A DNA stretch of 41,653 bases from Paenibacillus taihuensis (lineage in GTDB: Bacteria; Bacillota; Bacilli; Paenibacillales; Paenibacillaceae), in assembly GCF_003386535.1 (NCBI RefSeq), contig NZ_QTTN01000052.1:1-41653 (forward strand), given 5' to 3'. The position numbers and the translations under genes were made by a program. Below the pieces are notes generated by a model. That model searched no databases. It was given only the letters and a program-made list of their open reading frames with translations, and had not been told where the DNA came from. Each line of letters starts with the position of its first letter. Within the stretch, counting starts at the first letter, position 1. Shown piece after piece: positions 17,374-24,640 of this stretch.

Positions 17374-18426
17374 CTATTTGTTAAAATCCTGCGCGGTCTC
17401 TGATGCGATTGTCGGCTCTGCCTTGTATGGCGCCGTCGTGTCCCGCTCGATTACCTTCCCGCGTACGAGCAGCCGATCAGATTTACCATCTGGCATCTGC
17501 CCTTTCGCGATCATCTCGCATAACGCATGCCCTGCCATCATCCCGACTTCAAACATCGGCAGCGAAATGGTCGTCAATCGCGGTCTCGCGTACTTCGCAA
17601 TGGTCCGATCATCGTAGCCCATCACCGATACGTCCTCCGGCACGCGAAGTCCGCATTCGCGAGCGGCGTCGATGACCCCGATCGCCATCATGTCGTTGGC
17701 AGCGAATACGGCTGTCGGCGGGTCGTCCGAGCGGAACAATTCGAGCGCCAGACGGTAGCCGCTGTCTTCGAACCAGTTGCCGTGCTTGATATAGTCCGCG
17801 CGGTACCCGATCTCGTGCTTGCCAAGCGCTTCTGTATATCCGGTCAGACGCCGGATACTGGAGTACCAGTCCTCTGGCCCGTTGATGTAGGCGATTTTGC
17901 GATGCTTCAGCTGAATGAGATACTCCGTCGCATCGTACCCGCCTGCGAAGTCATCCGTGCAGACGATGCTGATCGGATCTTCCGCACTGCAATAGCGGTT
18001 AATGAGTACGAATGGCAGCTTCGTCTTCGGCACGTCTGCCAGCGCATCGAGCGTCGAGTCTGCCAAGATAACGCCGTCCATCTGCATGTCCCCAAAATAA
18101 TCGATTGCTTCCTGCTCGATCTCCGAGTCGTGATGCACATTGCGTACGAGCATCGTGAATCCATGCTCGCGAAGCGCTTGCTCGACCCCTTTGGCAATCA
18201 TTCCGCTCAGCTCGTCGGATACATCGTCCGTGATGAGACCGATCATGGACGAAGACTTCTGCCGGAAATTGCGTGCGAGCAAATTCGGGCGATAACCCAT
18301 TTCTTCAGCAATGCGATGAATGCGCTCGCGGGATGCGCGGCTAATCTTCGGATTATCTGCAAGTGCCCGCGAGACGGTCGCCGCCGACATTCCGGCTGCT
18401 TTGGCGATATCATAGATGCTAACCAA
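17374..18426 (-). CDS. LacI-family transcriptional regulator (LacI-2)
   Basis: A 350-residue regulator. Residues 1-50 are the LacI helix-turn-helix and hinge: VSIYDIAKAAGMSAATVSRALADNPKISRASRERIHRIAEEMGYRPNLLARNFR. The rest is a periplasmic-binding-protein-like ligand domain (ILADSTLDALADVPKTKLPFVLINRY, FAANDMMAIGVIDAAREC). TTG start with GGAGGAG eight bases upstream. As the first gene of the transporter unit it most likely represses its own operon. The upstream region carries three palindromes with a central CG (TGCAATCGATTGCA), one covering the promoter -10, exactly the type of site LacI proteins bind. The effector is probably the imported glycan or a breakdown product. Confidence 0.94.
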   Translation of the reverse strand: MVSIYDIAKAAGMSAATVSRALADNPKISRASRERIHRIAEEMGYRPNLLARNFRQKSSSMIGLITDDVSDELSGMIAKGVEQALREHGFTMLVRNVHHDSEIEQEAIDYFGDMQMDGVILADSTLDALADVPKTKLPFVLINRYCSAEDPISIVCTDDFAGGYDATEYLIQLKHRKIAYINGPEDWYSSIRRLTGYTEALGKHEIGYRADYIKHGNWFEDSGYRLALELFRSDDPPTAVFAANDMMAIGVIDAARECGLRVPEDVSVMGYDDRTIAKYARPRLTTISLPMFEVGMMAGHALCEMIAKGQMPDGKSDRLLVRGKVIERDTTAPYKAEPTIASETAQDFNK

Positions 18427-18468
18427 CGATTCTCTCCTCCAATTGTGCTAGACCTGTGACTAAAAGCG

Positions 18469-18482
18469 TGCAATCGATTGCA
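18469..18482. promoter_or_regulatory. LacI-type operator copy 1
   Basis: Perfect 14-bp palindrome TGCAATCGATTGCA with a central CG, located downstream of the promoter -10 and 43 bases before the LacI-2 start codon. A repressor bound here would block elongation or support looping to the other two copies. Confidence 0.75.
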
Positions 18483-18531
18483 AAATCGCATGAAACGTGC
18501 TGCAACCGTTTTCAATTTATGTATTACAGTC

Positions 18532-18560
18532 ATTGTAATCGATTGCACAAACTGTTGCAA
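18532..18560 (-). promoter_or_regulatory. SigA promoter of the LacI-2/transporter operon
   Basis: On the minus strand -35 TTGCAA (18560-18555) and -10 TACAAT (18537-18532) are separated by exactly 17 bases. The -10 shares bases with operator copy 2, and operator copy 3 lies just upstream of the -35. The leader to the TTG start at 18426 is about 100 bases. Confidence 0.75.
18534..18547. promoter_or_regulatory. LacI-type operator copy 2, overlapping the -10
   Basis: TGTAATCGATTGCA differs from the perfect palindrome at one base. That base lies within the -10 hexamer, which suggests the site is a compromise between operator and promoter. Confidence 0.72.
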
Positions 18561-18590
18561 CGATTATTTGCAATCGATTGCAAATAATCG
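18561..18590. promoter_or_regulatory. LacI-type operator copy 3 within a perfect 30-bp palindrome
   Basis: The core TGCAATCGATTGCA (18569-18582) is extended on both sides so that 18561-18590 equals its own reverse complement without a mismatch. Its centre is 35 bp from copy 2 and 100 bp from copy 1. It directly abuts the -35 hexamer on the upstream side. Confidence 0.78.
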
Positions 18591-18638
18591 TCTACAACTG
18601 GTTTTTGAACAACCCTTTAGCTCCTGCTCTCCTGCTGA

Positions 18639-19721
18639 CTACAGCTCTTGCACCCGAACTGGAGAGCCCTCGCGGATCGACTGGCGGATCGCCTCGAGTG
18701 TTGCGATGGTTTTGAAGCCGTCTTCCGCATCCGGCTGCGCAGGCACACCTTGATGCAAGCATCTCGCAAAGTGCTCCGCATAGTTCACGAACTCACCTGC
18801 ATGATGATTGACGCCTTCGAATTGGAAGTAGTGATAGATATCTTCGAAGTAGTGCTCGGTCCGTTCTTTCTCGCCCTCGTATTTGATCTGCGCCTCGAGC
18901 TGCGGATATTTGCCGATGAACGTCCCTTTCGAGCCGTACAGCGCCACTTCAATCCATGGGCGTGTCTGGTGAAGATGCTCCAAGCCGTACAAGCCGAGCA
19001 CGCGTCCAACTTTGCCGCTCTTGAATTTCAAGTTAATGACGAACGTATCATTGCCGTGGAATCCATTCTCCTGCGCGATCTCGGATTGGCTCGCGTACGC
19101 CGTAACCTCCTCTACATCGCCCATATACCAGCGAATGAGATCGACCGGATGCGAGCAGCAGGCGAACAGCAGATCGAAGCCGCCTTCGCGCGCCCAAGCG
19201 CGTTCATTGTAGAACCAGCGCATATCGTGCACATATTGCGTCTCCGCGAAGCTGAGCGCACCAAGCTTGCCCGCTTCATACGCCTGCCGCTGATGCTGCA
19301 TCGGACCGAAGAAACGCGAGCTCTGTCCGACCATCAGCTGGCGCTCCGGGTTCGCACGCACATACTCGACGACCTCTCTGGCTTCATCGAGCGTATTCAC
19401 GAGCGGCTTCGTGCACAGCACGTGCTTGCCCGCCTCGAATGCTTGCCGAATATGCGTAAAATGAAGCTGATCCGGCGTATAGATCGCCACGATATCGATA
19501 TCTTCGCGCGCGAGCATCGCTTCTAGCGAGCTGTAGTGGTGCGGAACGCCGAACTGCTGCGCAATGGATTGCGCCAGCTGCTCATTCGCATCGCATACGG
19601 CTGCGACAGTAAGCTCGGGATGGCCCGCAAGTCCTTTTACAAGCCCTTTGCCCTCGCCAAGTCCAACAATGCCAATGCCGAAGCTGCGTCCAATCTTCGT
19701 AAAACGTCCATGTCCTTCCAT
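18639..19721 (-). CDS. Gfo/Idh/MocA-family oxidoreductase
   Basis: A 360-residue NAD(P)-dependent sugar dehydrogenase-type protein. The N-terminal Rossmann domain starts GIGIVGLGEGKGLVKGL. The family motif EAGKHVLCTKPLVNTLDEA contains the K-P pair at the cofactor/substrate site, and the C-terminal alpha/beta domain carries ARCLHQGVPAQPDAEDGFKTIATLEAIRQS. It probably oxidises or reduces a sugar or polyol released by the neighbouring hydrolases. GGAGGAGG lies seven bases before the ATG. It is the last gene of the upstream unit, 23 bases after the GH172 gene. The exact substrate is not predictable. Confidence 0.92.
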   Translation of the reverse strand: MEGHGRFTKIGRSFGIGIVGLGEGKGLVKGLAGHPELTVAAVCDANEQLAQSIAQQFGVPHHYSSLEAMLAREDIDIVAIYTPDQLHFTHIRQAFEAGKHVLCTKPLVNTLDEAREVVEYVRANPERQLMVGQSSRFFGPMQHQRQAYEAGKLGALSFAETQYVHDMRWFYNERAWAREGGFDLLFACCSHPVDLIRWYMGDVEEVTAYASQSEIAQENGFHGNDTFVINLKFKSGKVGRVLGLYGLEHLHQTRPWIEVALYGSKGTFIGKYPQLEAQIKYEGEKERTEHYFEDIYHYFQFEGVNHHAGEFVNYAEHFARCLHQGVPAQPDAEDGFKTIATLEAIRQSIREGSPVRVQEL

Positions 19722-19744
19722 CGCGTGACCTCCTCCGGTTTGAA

Positions 19745-20854
19745 TTATGGTCTAGGCAGCCGCTGCTCTACTGGCAGCATCTTCGGGAACGGCTCATGCG
19801 GCTCCGTTTGGTACCAATACGCCGTGCTGGAATAGTCGTTGCCAAGCTTGTTCGCATGTCCATGCTCAATCGTGACGCGGATCGACTCTCTGAAGTGAAT
19901 CGGGTCCTCGATGTGGAACCGGTACATTGAATTTTTGCCGCGCCAAGGGTTCTCTTCATCGCCCGAGTTCATATGGATGCCGAAGTAAGGCGTGCTGAAT
20001 TCCGTACGCGGACAGAATGCGGTGTTAAAATAATCCTCCGTCCCTGTGCCGTACAACGTCGGCAGCGGATCGCCATCGATGAAGATCATGTCATCGCCTT
20101 CGCCGTACCAATTGTTCTTCTCCTGTGCGAAGCAGTCGATGTTGAGGTTGCAGCCGACATAGTGGCCGCGGCCTTTCGCCTCCAGGATGACATAGTTTCC
20201 CTTGCCGTCCAGGTTCGGCACCTTCCACAGCTCCTGCGTCAGCTTGATATGCCCCTCGTGCGTCGAACCAAGCGGTGCGTCGAGCGGCAGTTCTGCTCCC
20301 CACGAATCGGTTGCATTTTCGCGTCTCCACTGCGCGTGGAATCGACCAAGACCTTGCTCCAGCTGGTCGTACTCTTCATAGTCGATATAGTAATAGAAAT
20401 TCACTTGGCTATCGCAATCATTCACGATTTCCACCCTCGCCGAATCCCCGTAAGGCATCGCGAAGAAACAGTTGAAGCCACGGCCCTCATCTGGCGCCAT
20501 GACAAAAGGCAGCGACCAGAAATTACGCGTCACGCCATGGCCAATACCGAAGAAGTCGCCGATTGGCGCTTCGACGCTCGGCTCGGTCTCGCCGTCCCAG
20601 TACATGCGTATGATTAGCTTGCGCAGCACATGCTGCTCGTCGGATGGCGTGATGCCTTCCTCAGCCGCGAACAGCGTGCACCAGATGTGCCGGATGGAAC
20701 CTGCACCTTTCACATCCATAATGACGGAGGTTTCCCCCCCAGGAATGATCGTCCAGTCGTAGTTACCTCCGGTTCGGTCATAGCTCGATACGCGGCGCCG
20801 TCTCGCATCGCGAAGGCGTGCCAGGTCTGCCATGGAAGAGTAGCCCATAGTCAT
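19745..20854 (-). CDS. DUF2961 protein, glycoside hydrolase family 172
   Basis: A 369-residue DUF2961/GH172 protein. Characterised members cleave fructofuranose dianhydrides or alpha-D-arabinofuranosides. Family landmarks are the early RRRRVSSYDRTGGNYDW and GGET...DVKGAGSIRHIW, the LIIRMYWDGE strand, the conserved glycine/acidic stretch LPTLYGTGTEDYFN and the end FRESIRVTIEHGHANKLGNDYSSTAYWYQ. There is no signal peptide. AAGGAGG lies ten bases before the ATG, and the gene starts 15 bases after the GH2 stop. Together with GH127 it points to furanoside-containing (arabinose or fructose) substrates; which one is open. Confidence 0.9.
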   Translation of the reverse strand: MTMGYSSMADLARLRDARRRRVSSYDRTGGNYDWTIIPGGETSVIMDVKGAGSIRHIWCTLFAAEEGITPSDEQHVLRKLIIRMYWDGETEPSVEAPIGDFFGIGHGVTRNFWSLPFVMAPDEGRGFNCFFAMPYGDSARVEIVNDCDSQVNFYYYIDYEEYDQLEQGLGRFHAQWRRENATDSWGAELPLDAPLGSTHEGHIKLTQELWKVPNLDGKGNYVILEAKGRGHYVGCNLNIDCFAQEKNNWYGEGDDMIFIDGDPLPTLYGTGTEDYFNTAFCPRTEFSTPYFGIHMNSGDEENPWRGKNSMYRFHIEDPIHFRESIRVTIEHGHANKLGNDYSSTAYWYQTEPHEPFPKMLPVEQRLPRP

Positions 20855-20869
20855 TGCAATCGTTCCTCC

Positions 20870-23578
20870 TTATAGCAGTTCGTTTAAGATACAGTCCAGC
20901 AAATAGAGCGCAGCCGGATTACTCATGAGCCCGTTCGGCTGGCTGCCGAGTCCGCCTTCAAGCCGAAGCGTTGTCGATATGCGCTTGCCTGCGCCGACTC
21001 GTTCCTCAATCATGTAGCGGTCCAGCTCAAAAATCCGCGCATCGAGACGGTCCATGATCGGCGTATGCTCGCCGAGCTGCAGACGGTCCAATACAAGATC
21101 TGTCGCGAGCCCGTACAGCAGCATCGAAGTGTGGTCGCGGTGCGGGAATGCGTCCATAATCGGGTGTTTATGGAATAATTGCAGCGATTCGCGCCAGAAC
21201 GGCATCGGCTTCACCGCTAGCGGACCGTAGCCGCGCTCCACATAGAGCGCATGACCGCCATCGGCAACGAACTTCTCCATTGCCGGTGTCCATCTTGCCG
21301 TCAGCAATACGCGAGCGCCATCGTTGTCGCCGGTCTCCTTCCACTTGCGAACACCTGGATTCGCTTCTGCCCAGCCGCGGAACTGTCCGTTTCCGCCGTC
21401 GTCAATCGCAATCGCAGCAAGCTGCTCAGCTGGTCGAGCCGCCTTCGGCAGCACCCAAATCGGCCACTCGTTCGTCGCGATTACCTGACCGTTCGCTTCC
21501 ACCTCTGCGTGAAGGACCAATTGGAGCGGTACTTCCGTCTGCGGCAGCGTCCACTCGGCGACAGCAATTTCTTTAAAGTCGCCAGAAGCGAGGTGCTCTA
21601 CTGTACGTTCGCCGCTGCTTGCGAGCTGTCCGTCAATCGTCCAAGTCCAGCGCAGCGTACCCGCTTCAATAGCGGTATCTCCGTAATGGGAGATGGCTAG
21701 ATGAGGACGGATCGTTTCTCCCGGGTTGTAGTTGAACGAATCCCAAGGCGTAAGTCGGTCGCCCCCGTTAATCCAATTTCTTCGCGCGTCCCAAGTAACG
21801 GTAATCATCGTCGCACCGTTAATTTGCTTGAAGCGTGCAGGCGGCTGTTTCCACTCGCCGAAGTCGTCGAACACGGCGCTGGACGCAAGGCCGGAATCTT
21901 GAATCGACGTCAGCGTGTAGCCGTTAATATGCGGATAAGCACGTACCTGTTCAAGCACCGCCTTGCGGTACACATATGCGCTCTCGCGCGAATTCGCCGT
22001 CAGCTCCGCTTCGGTGAACGGCAGCGGAAGCATGTTCAGCTTCGCATCCTGCCTATGGTACTGAACTCTGACGTCGCGGGCGATTGGATTGGCCTCGATG
22101 TCGGATTGCAGCCACCATGGACGTTCGCCTTTGCGTTCGATCACTCGGCTGATCGGCCTGAACTCGTCATAATCGCAGAACTCGCCGAACACCCAAGGCT
22201 TCTTCTCGCGCCATGGTCCTGCGAACCGGCTCAACAGGTCCGGATAGAAGTGAACGTCGGTATAGAAATGATAGTCGTAGAAATCCGCATACTCCTTGAG
22301 CAAGCCGCCATAGCATTCGCCTGAACCGCTGTTGTCACGGATAATCGCGCCGCCGGTCAGCCTCTTCGCCTGCTCGTAGAGATCCTTCAGAAACTCGGAG
22401 TCCGCCTCATGATTCAGCTCGCAGCCAAGCGTCCAGATCCCGATCGACGTATAGCTGCGGATCTCCTTGATAATCGCTTCGTACTGCTCGAACGCACGTG
22501 CCTTGAACTCCTCGTTGACTTCCGGCAGCCACATCGGAAGCTCCTGCCACAGAATGAAACCAAGCTCGTCCGCCAGCTCATAATACTCCCGGACAGGCAC
22601 GTACAGGCAGTGCTTCACCATGTTGAAGCCGCCTTCCTTCAACCGGCTCAGCTCCGCGCGAATGGTCTCGCGGTCCGGGATCGGCGCGATAAGGTCTCCG
22701 TACCAGCCCCAATGCAAAATGCCGCGCATATGCACCGGATTGCCGTTCAGCAGCAGCCGCTCGCCTTCGATCGACCACGTTTTGAAGCCGAAGCGATGCT
22801 CGTAGCGGTCTATCGCCTCCCCGCTATGGGAAAGCGTCAATTCCACCGTGTACAGCACGGGCTTCTCCGGCGACCAAAGCGCGATGCTCTCATTCCCGGA
22901 CAGTTCGATTATGCCATTCCCGTCTGATGCCGAAATGCCGAGCCGCTCCGTCACGACGCTTCCGTCCACTCCGCGCAGCCGCGCGTCGACAGTCCATGCT
23001 CCCGCGCTTGCCGCCGTTTCCAAGCGGTAGGAGATCGCTGCGCGAGGCGTGCCTTCGAGCGTGTGCGTCTCCACGAATACGTCCGCCAGCTCTCCCTGCG
23101 GGATTACGCCCAGATGAACCGGCTTCCAGATGCCGCCGAAAATAATGCCGACGTCCGGCAGGAATCCCGCTAAGCATTGGCGCAACGGATACTTCTCCCC
23201 CTGCTTGTAAATGCGCAGCACGAGGTCGTTCGTTTCCCCTACCCGAAGCGCTTCGCCGGTTACGATACGGAAGCCGCTCCAGCCGCCTTCGTGCTCGCCG
23301 ATCTTTTGCCCATTGAGCCATATTTCGGAGAAGTAGTTCACGCCTTCAAAATCAATCGCGGCCTGCTCGCCGCCGTACTCGCTTGGCGCGGTGAAAGTCA
23401 GCTTATACCATACCGCTCCATCTGCGAGCTTGTTGTCCGTCAGCACATCCCAGCAACCCGGAACCTTCGCTGCCCGCCACGCTGACGACGCGAGCGCATC
23501 GGCCGGATTCTCGTATTGATGATCAAAATCGAATAAAAGCTCCCAATTGTCCGTCAATGTTACCGTTTGCTTCAGCAT
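20870..23578 (-). CDS. Glycoside hydrolase family 2 protein
   Basis: A 902-residue GH2 enzyme. An N-terminal jelly-roll sugar-binding domain (residues about 1-165) includes the family-typical GVNYFSEIWLNGQKIGEHEGGWSGF. An immunoglobulin-like domain follows to about 265, then the TIM barrel from about 270 (NGNPVHMRGILHWGWYGD). The predicted acid/base is E387 in TLGCELNHE and the nucleophile E466 in VFGEFCDYD. The residue before E387 is Cys where most GH2 enzymes have Asn. Further C-terminal beta domains make it longer than simple beta-glucuronidases. No signal peptide, so cytoplasmic. The specificity (beta-galactoside, beta-arabinopyranoside, beta-mannoside or other) cannot be assigned. Confidence 0.9.
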   Translation of the reverse strand: MLKQTVTLTDNWELLFDFDHQYENPADALASSAWRAAKVPGCWDVLTDNKLADGAVWYKLTFTAPSEYGGEQAAIDFEGVNYFSEIWLNGQKIGEHEGGWSGFRIVTGEALRVGETNDLVLRIYKQGEKYPLRQCLAGFLPDVGIIFGGIWKPVHLGVIPQGELADVFVETHTLEGTPRAAISYRLETAASAGAWTVDARLRGVDGSVVTERLGISASDGNGIIELSGNESIALWSPEKPVLYTVELTLSHSGEAIDRYEHRFGFKTWSIEGERLLLNGNPVHMRGILHWGWYGDLIAPIPDRETIRAELSRLKEGGFNMVKHCLYVPVREYYELADELGFILWQELPMWLPEVNEEFKARAFEQYEAIIKEIRSYTSIGIWTLGCELNHEADSEFLKDLYEQAKRLTGGAIIRDNSGSGECYGGLLKEYADFYDYHFYTDVHFYPDLLSRFAGPWREKKPWVFGEFCDYDEFRPISRVIERKGERPWWLQSDIEANPIARDVRVQYHRQDAKLNMLPLPFTEAELTANSRESAYVYRKAVLEQVRAYPHINGYTLTSIQDSGLASSAVFDDFGEWKQPPARFKQINGATMITVTWDARRNWINGGDRLTPWDSFNYNPGETIRPHLAISHYGDTAIEAGTLRWTWTIDGQLASSGERTVEHLASGDFKEIAVAEWTLPQTEVPLQLVLHAEVEANGQVIATNEWPIWVLPKAARPAEQLAAIAIDDGGNGQFRGWAEANPGVRKWKETGDNDGARVLLTARWTPAMEKFVADGGHALYVERGYGPLAVKPMPFWRESLQLFHKHPIMDAFPHRDHTSMLLYGLATDLVLDRLQLGEHTPIMDRLDARIFELDRYMIEERVGAGKRISTTLRLEGGLGSQPNGLMSNPAALYLLDCILNELL

Positions 23579-23610
23579 GCTTTCTCCGCCACTCCCTATC
23601 GCGATTAATG

Positions 23611-24597
23611 CTAGGTCGAGCTTCGTTCAATAAGATGAACGTCAAGCTCATAAAACCGGTTTTCCCCGCCGTTCGATTCAATCTTGCCGATCAATATTTC
23701 TGCCGCCATCTTGCCCATCTCCGCAATCGGCTGAGCAATCGTCGTCAATTCAGGCTCGGTCATGCGCGTCATGCCGATGCCGTCAAAGCCGCACAGTGCG
23801 ATCTGCTCCGGCACCCGGATTCCCCGCCGGATCAAGCCTTTCAGCGCGCCGATTGCCATCATATCGTTGCCCGCGAAGATGCCGTCCACATCGGGATGGC
23901 GTTCCAGCAGCAGCTCGACCGCCTCAATTCCGCTTTCAAGCCGAAAATTTCCCGGGATCAGCAGCGAAGGCGAATACCAATCGTATTGCTGCGCAATTTG
24001 CTCATACCCCTCGAGACGCTCGCGCGCGGTGACAATCGACTGCGGACCGTAAATGTGGGCGATTTTGCGGCGGCCTTTATCGAGCAAATGCTGCACCGCC
24101 ATCATCGCGCCCTTGCGGCTGTCCGCGCGGATAATGCTGCAGTTGTCCGCATTGCCGCTGCGGTCGAGCACGACAATCGGCGTGCCGGATTGGCGCAGCT
24201 CCTGCAGATCCTCCTGCGACAACGAATCCGTCGCAAATATAAAACCGGAGACGCTGTTGCGGCTCAGCGACTTGATATAGTTAAGCTCCTTCTCCCGGTC
24301 ATTATCCGAGTTGCACAGAATGAGCGTATAGCCTCGGCTGAGGCATATATCCTCGACTGCGCGGGCGAGCTCCGGGAAGAAGGGGTTGTTGATATCCGGC
24401 AGCACGAGCGCGACAACGTCCATCCGCTTCCCCGCCAGTCCGCGGGCGATCGAGCTCGGCTGATAATTCAGCTCCTCGATGGCTTTGTTGATTTTGAACT
24501 CGGTCTCCTTGTTCACGTAACCGTTGCGATTGATTAACCGGGAAACCGTCGCAACGGAAACGCCGGCGAGTGCAGCCACTTCGCGAATCGTAGCCAT
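23611..24597 (-). CDS. LacI-family transcriptional regulator (LacI-1)
   Basis: A 328-residue regulator with the helix-turn-helix TIREVAALAGVSVATVSRLINRNGYVNKETEFKINKAIEELNYQPSSIARGLAGKR and a ligand-binding core (VVALVLPDINNPFFPELARAVED, IFAGNDMMAIGALKGLIRRGIRVPEQIALCGFDG). AAAGGTG precedes the ATG. Unlike LacI-2 it is embedded within its unit, between the GH38-like and GH2 genes, with gaps of 43 and 32 bases. It may control the upstream promoter through the palindrome at 27591-27608. The two regulators differ in recognition helix (VATVSRL against AATVSRA), so they probably read different operators. Confidence 0.94.
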   Translation of the reverse strand: MATIREVAALAGVSVATVSRLINRNGYVNKETEFKINKAIEELNYQPSSIARGLAGKRMDVVALVLPDINNPFFPELARAVEDICLSRGYTLILCNSDNDREKELNYIKSLSRNSVSGFIFATDSLSQEDLQELRQSGTPIVVLDRSGNADNCSIIRADSRKGAMMAVQHLLDKGRRKIAHIYGPQSIVTARERLEGYEQIAQQYDWYSPSLLIPGNFRLESGIEAVELLLERHPDVDGIFAGNDMMAIGALKGLIRRGIRVPEQIALCGFDGIGMTRMTEPELTTIAQPIAEMGKMAAEILIGKIESNGGENRFYELDVHLIERSST

Positions 24598-24640
24598 TAT
24601 GCATTCACCTTTCTCATTAAGTAAGTACGTGCGATTCGAT

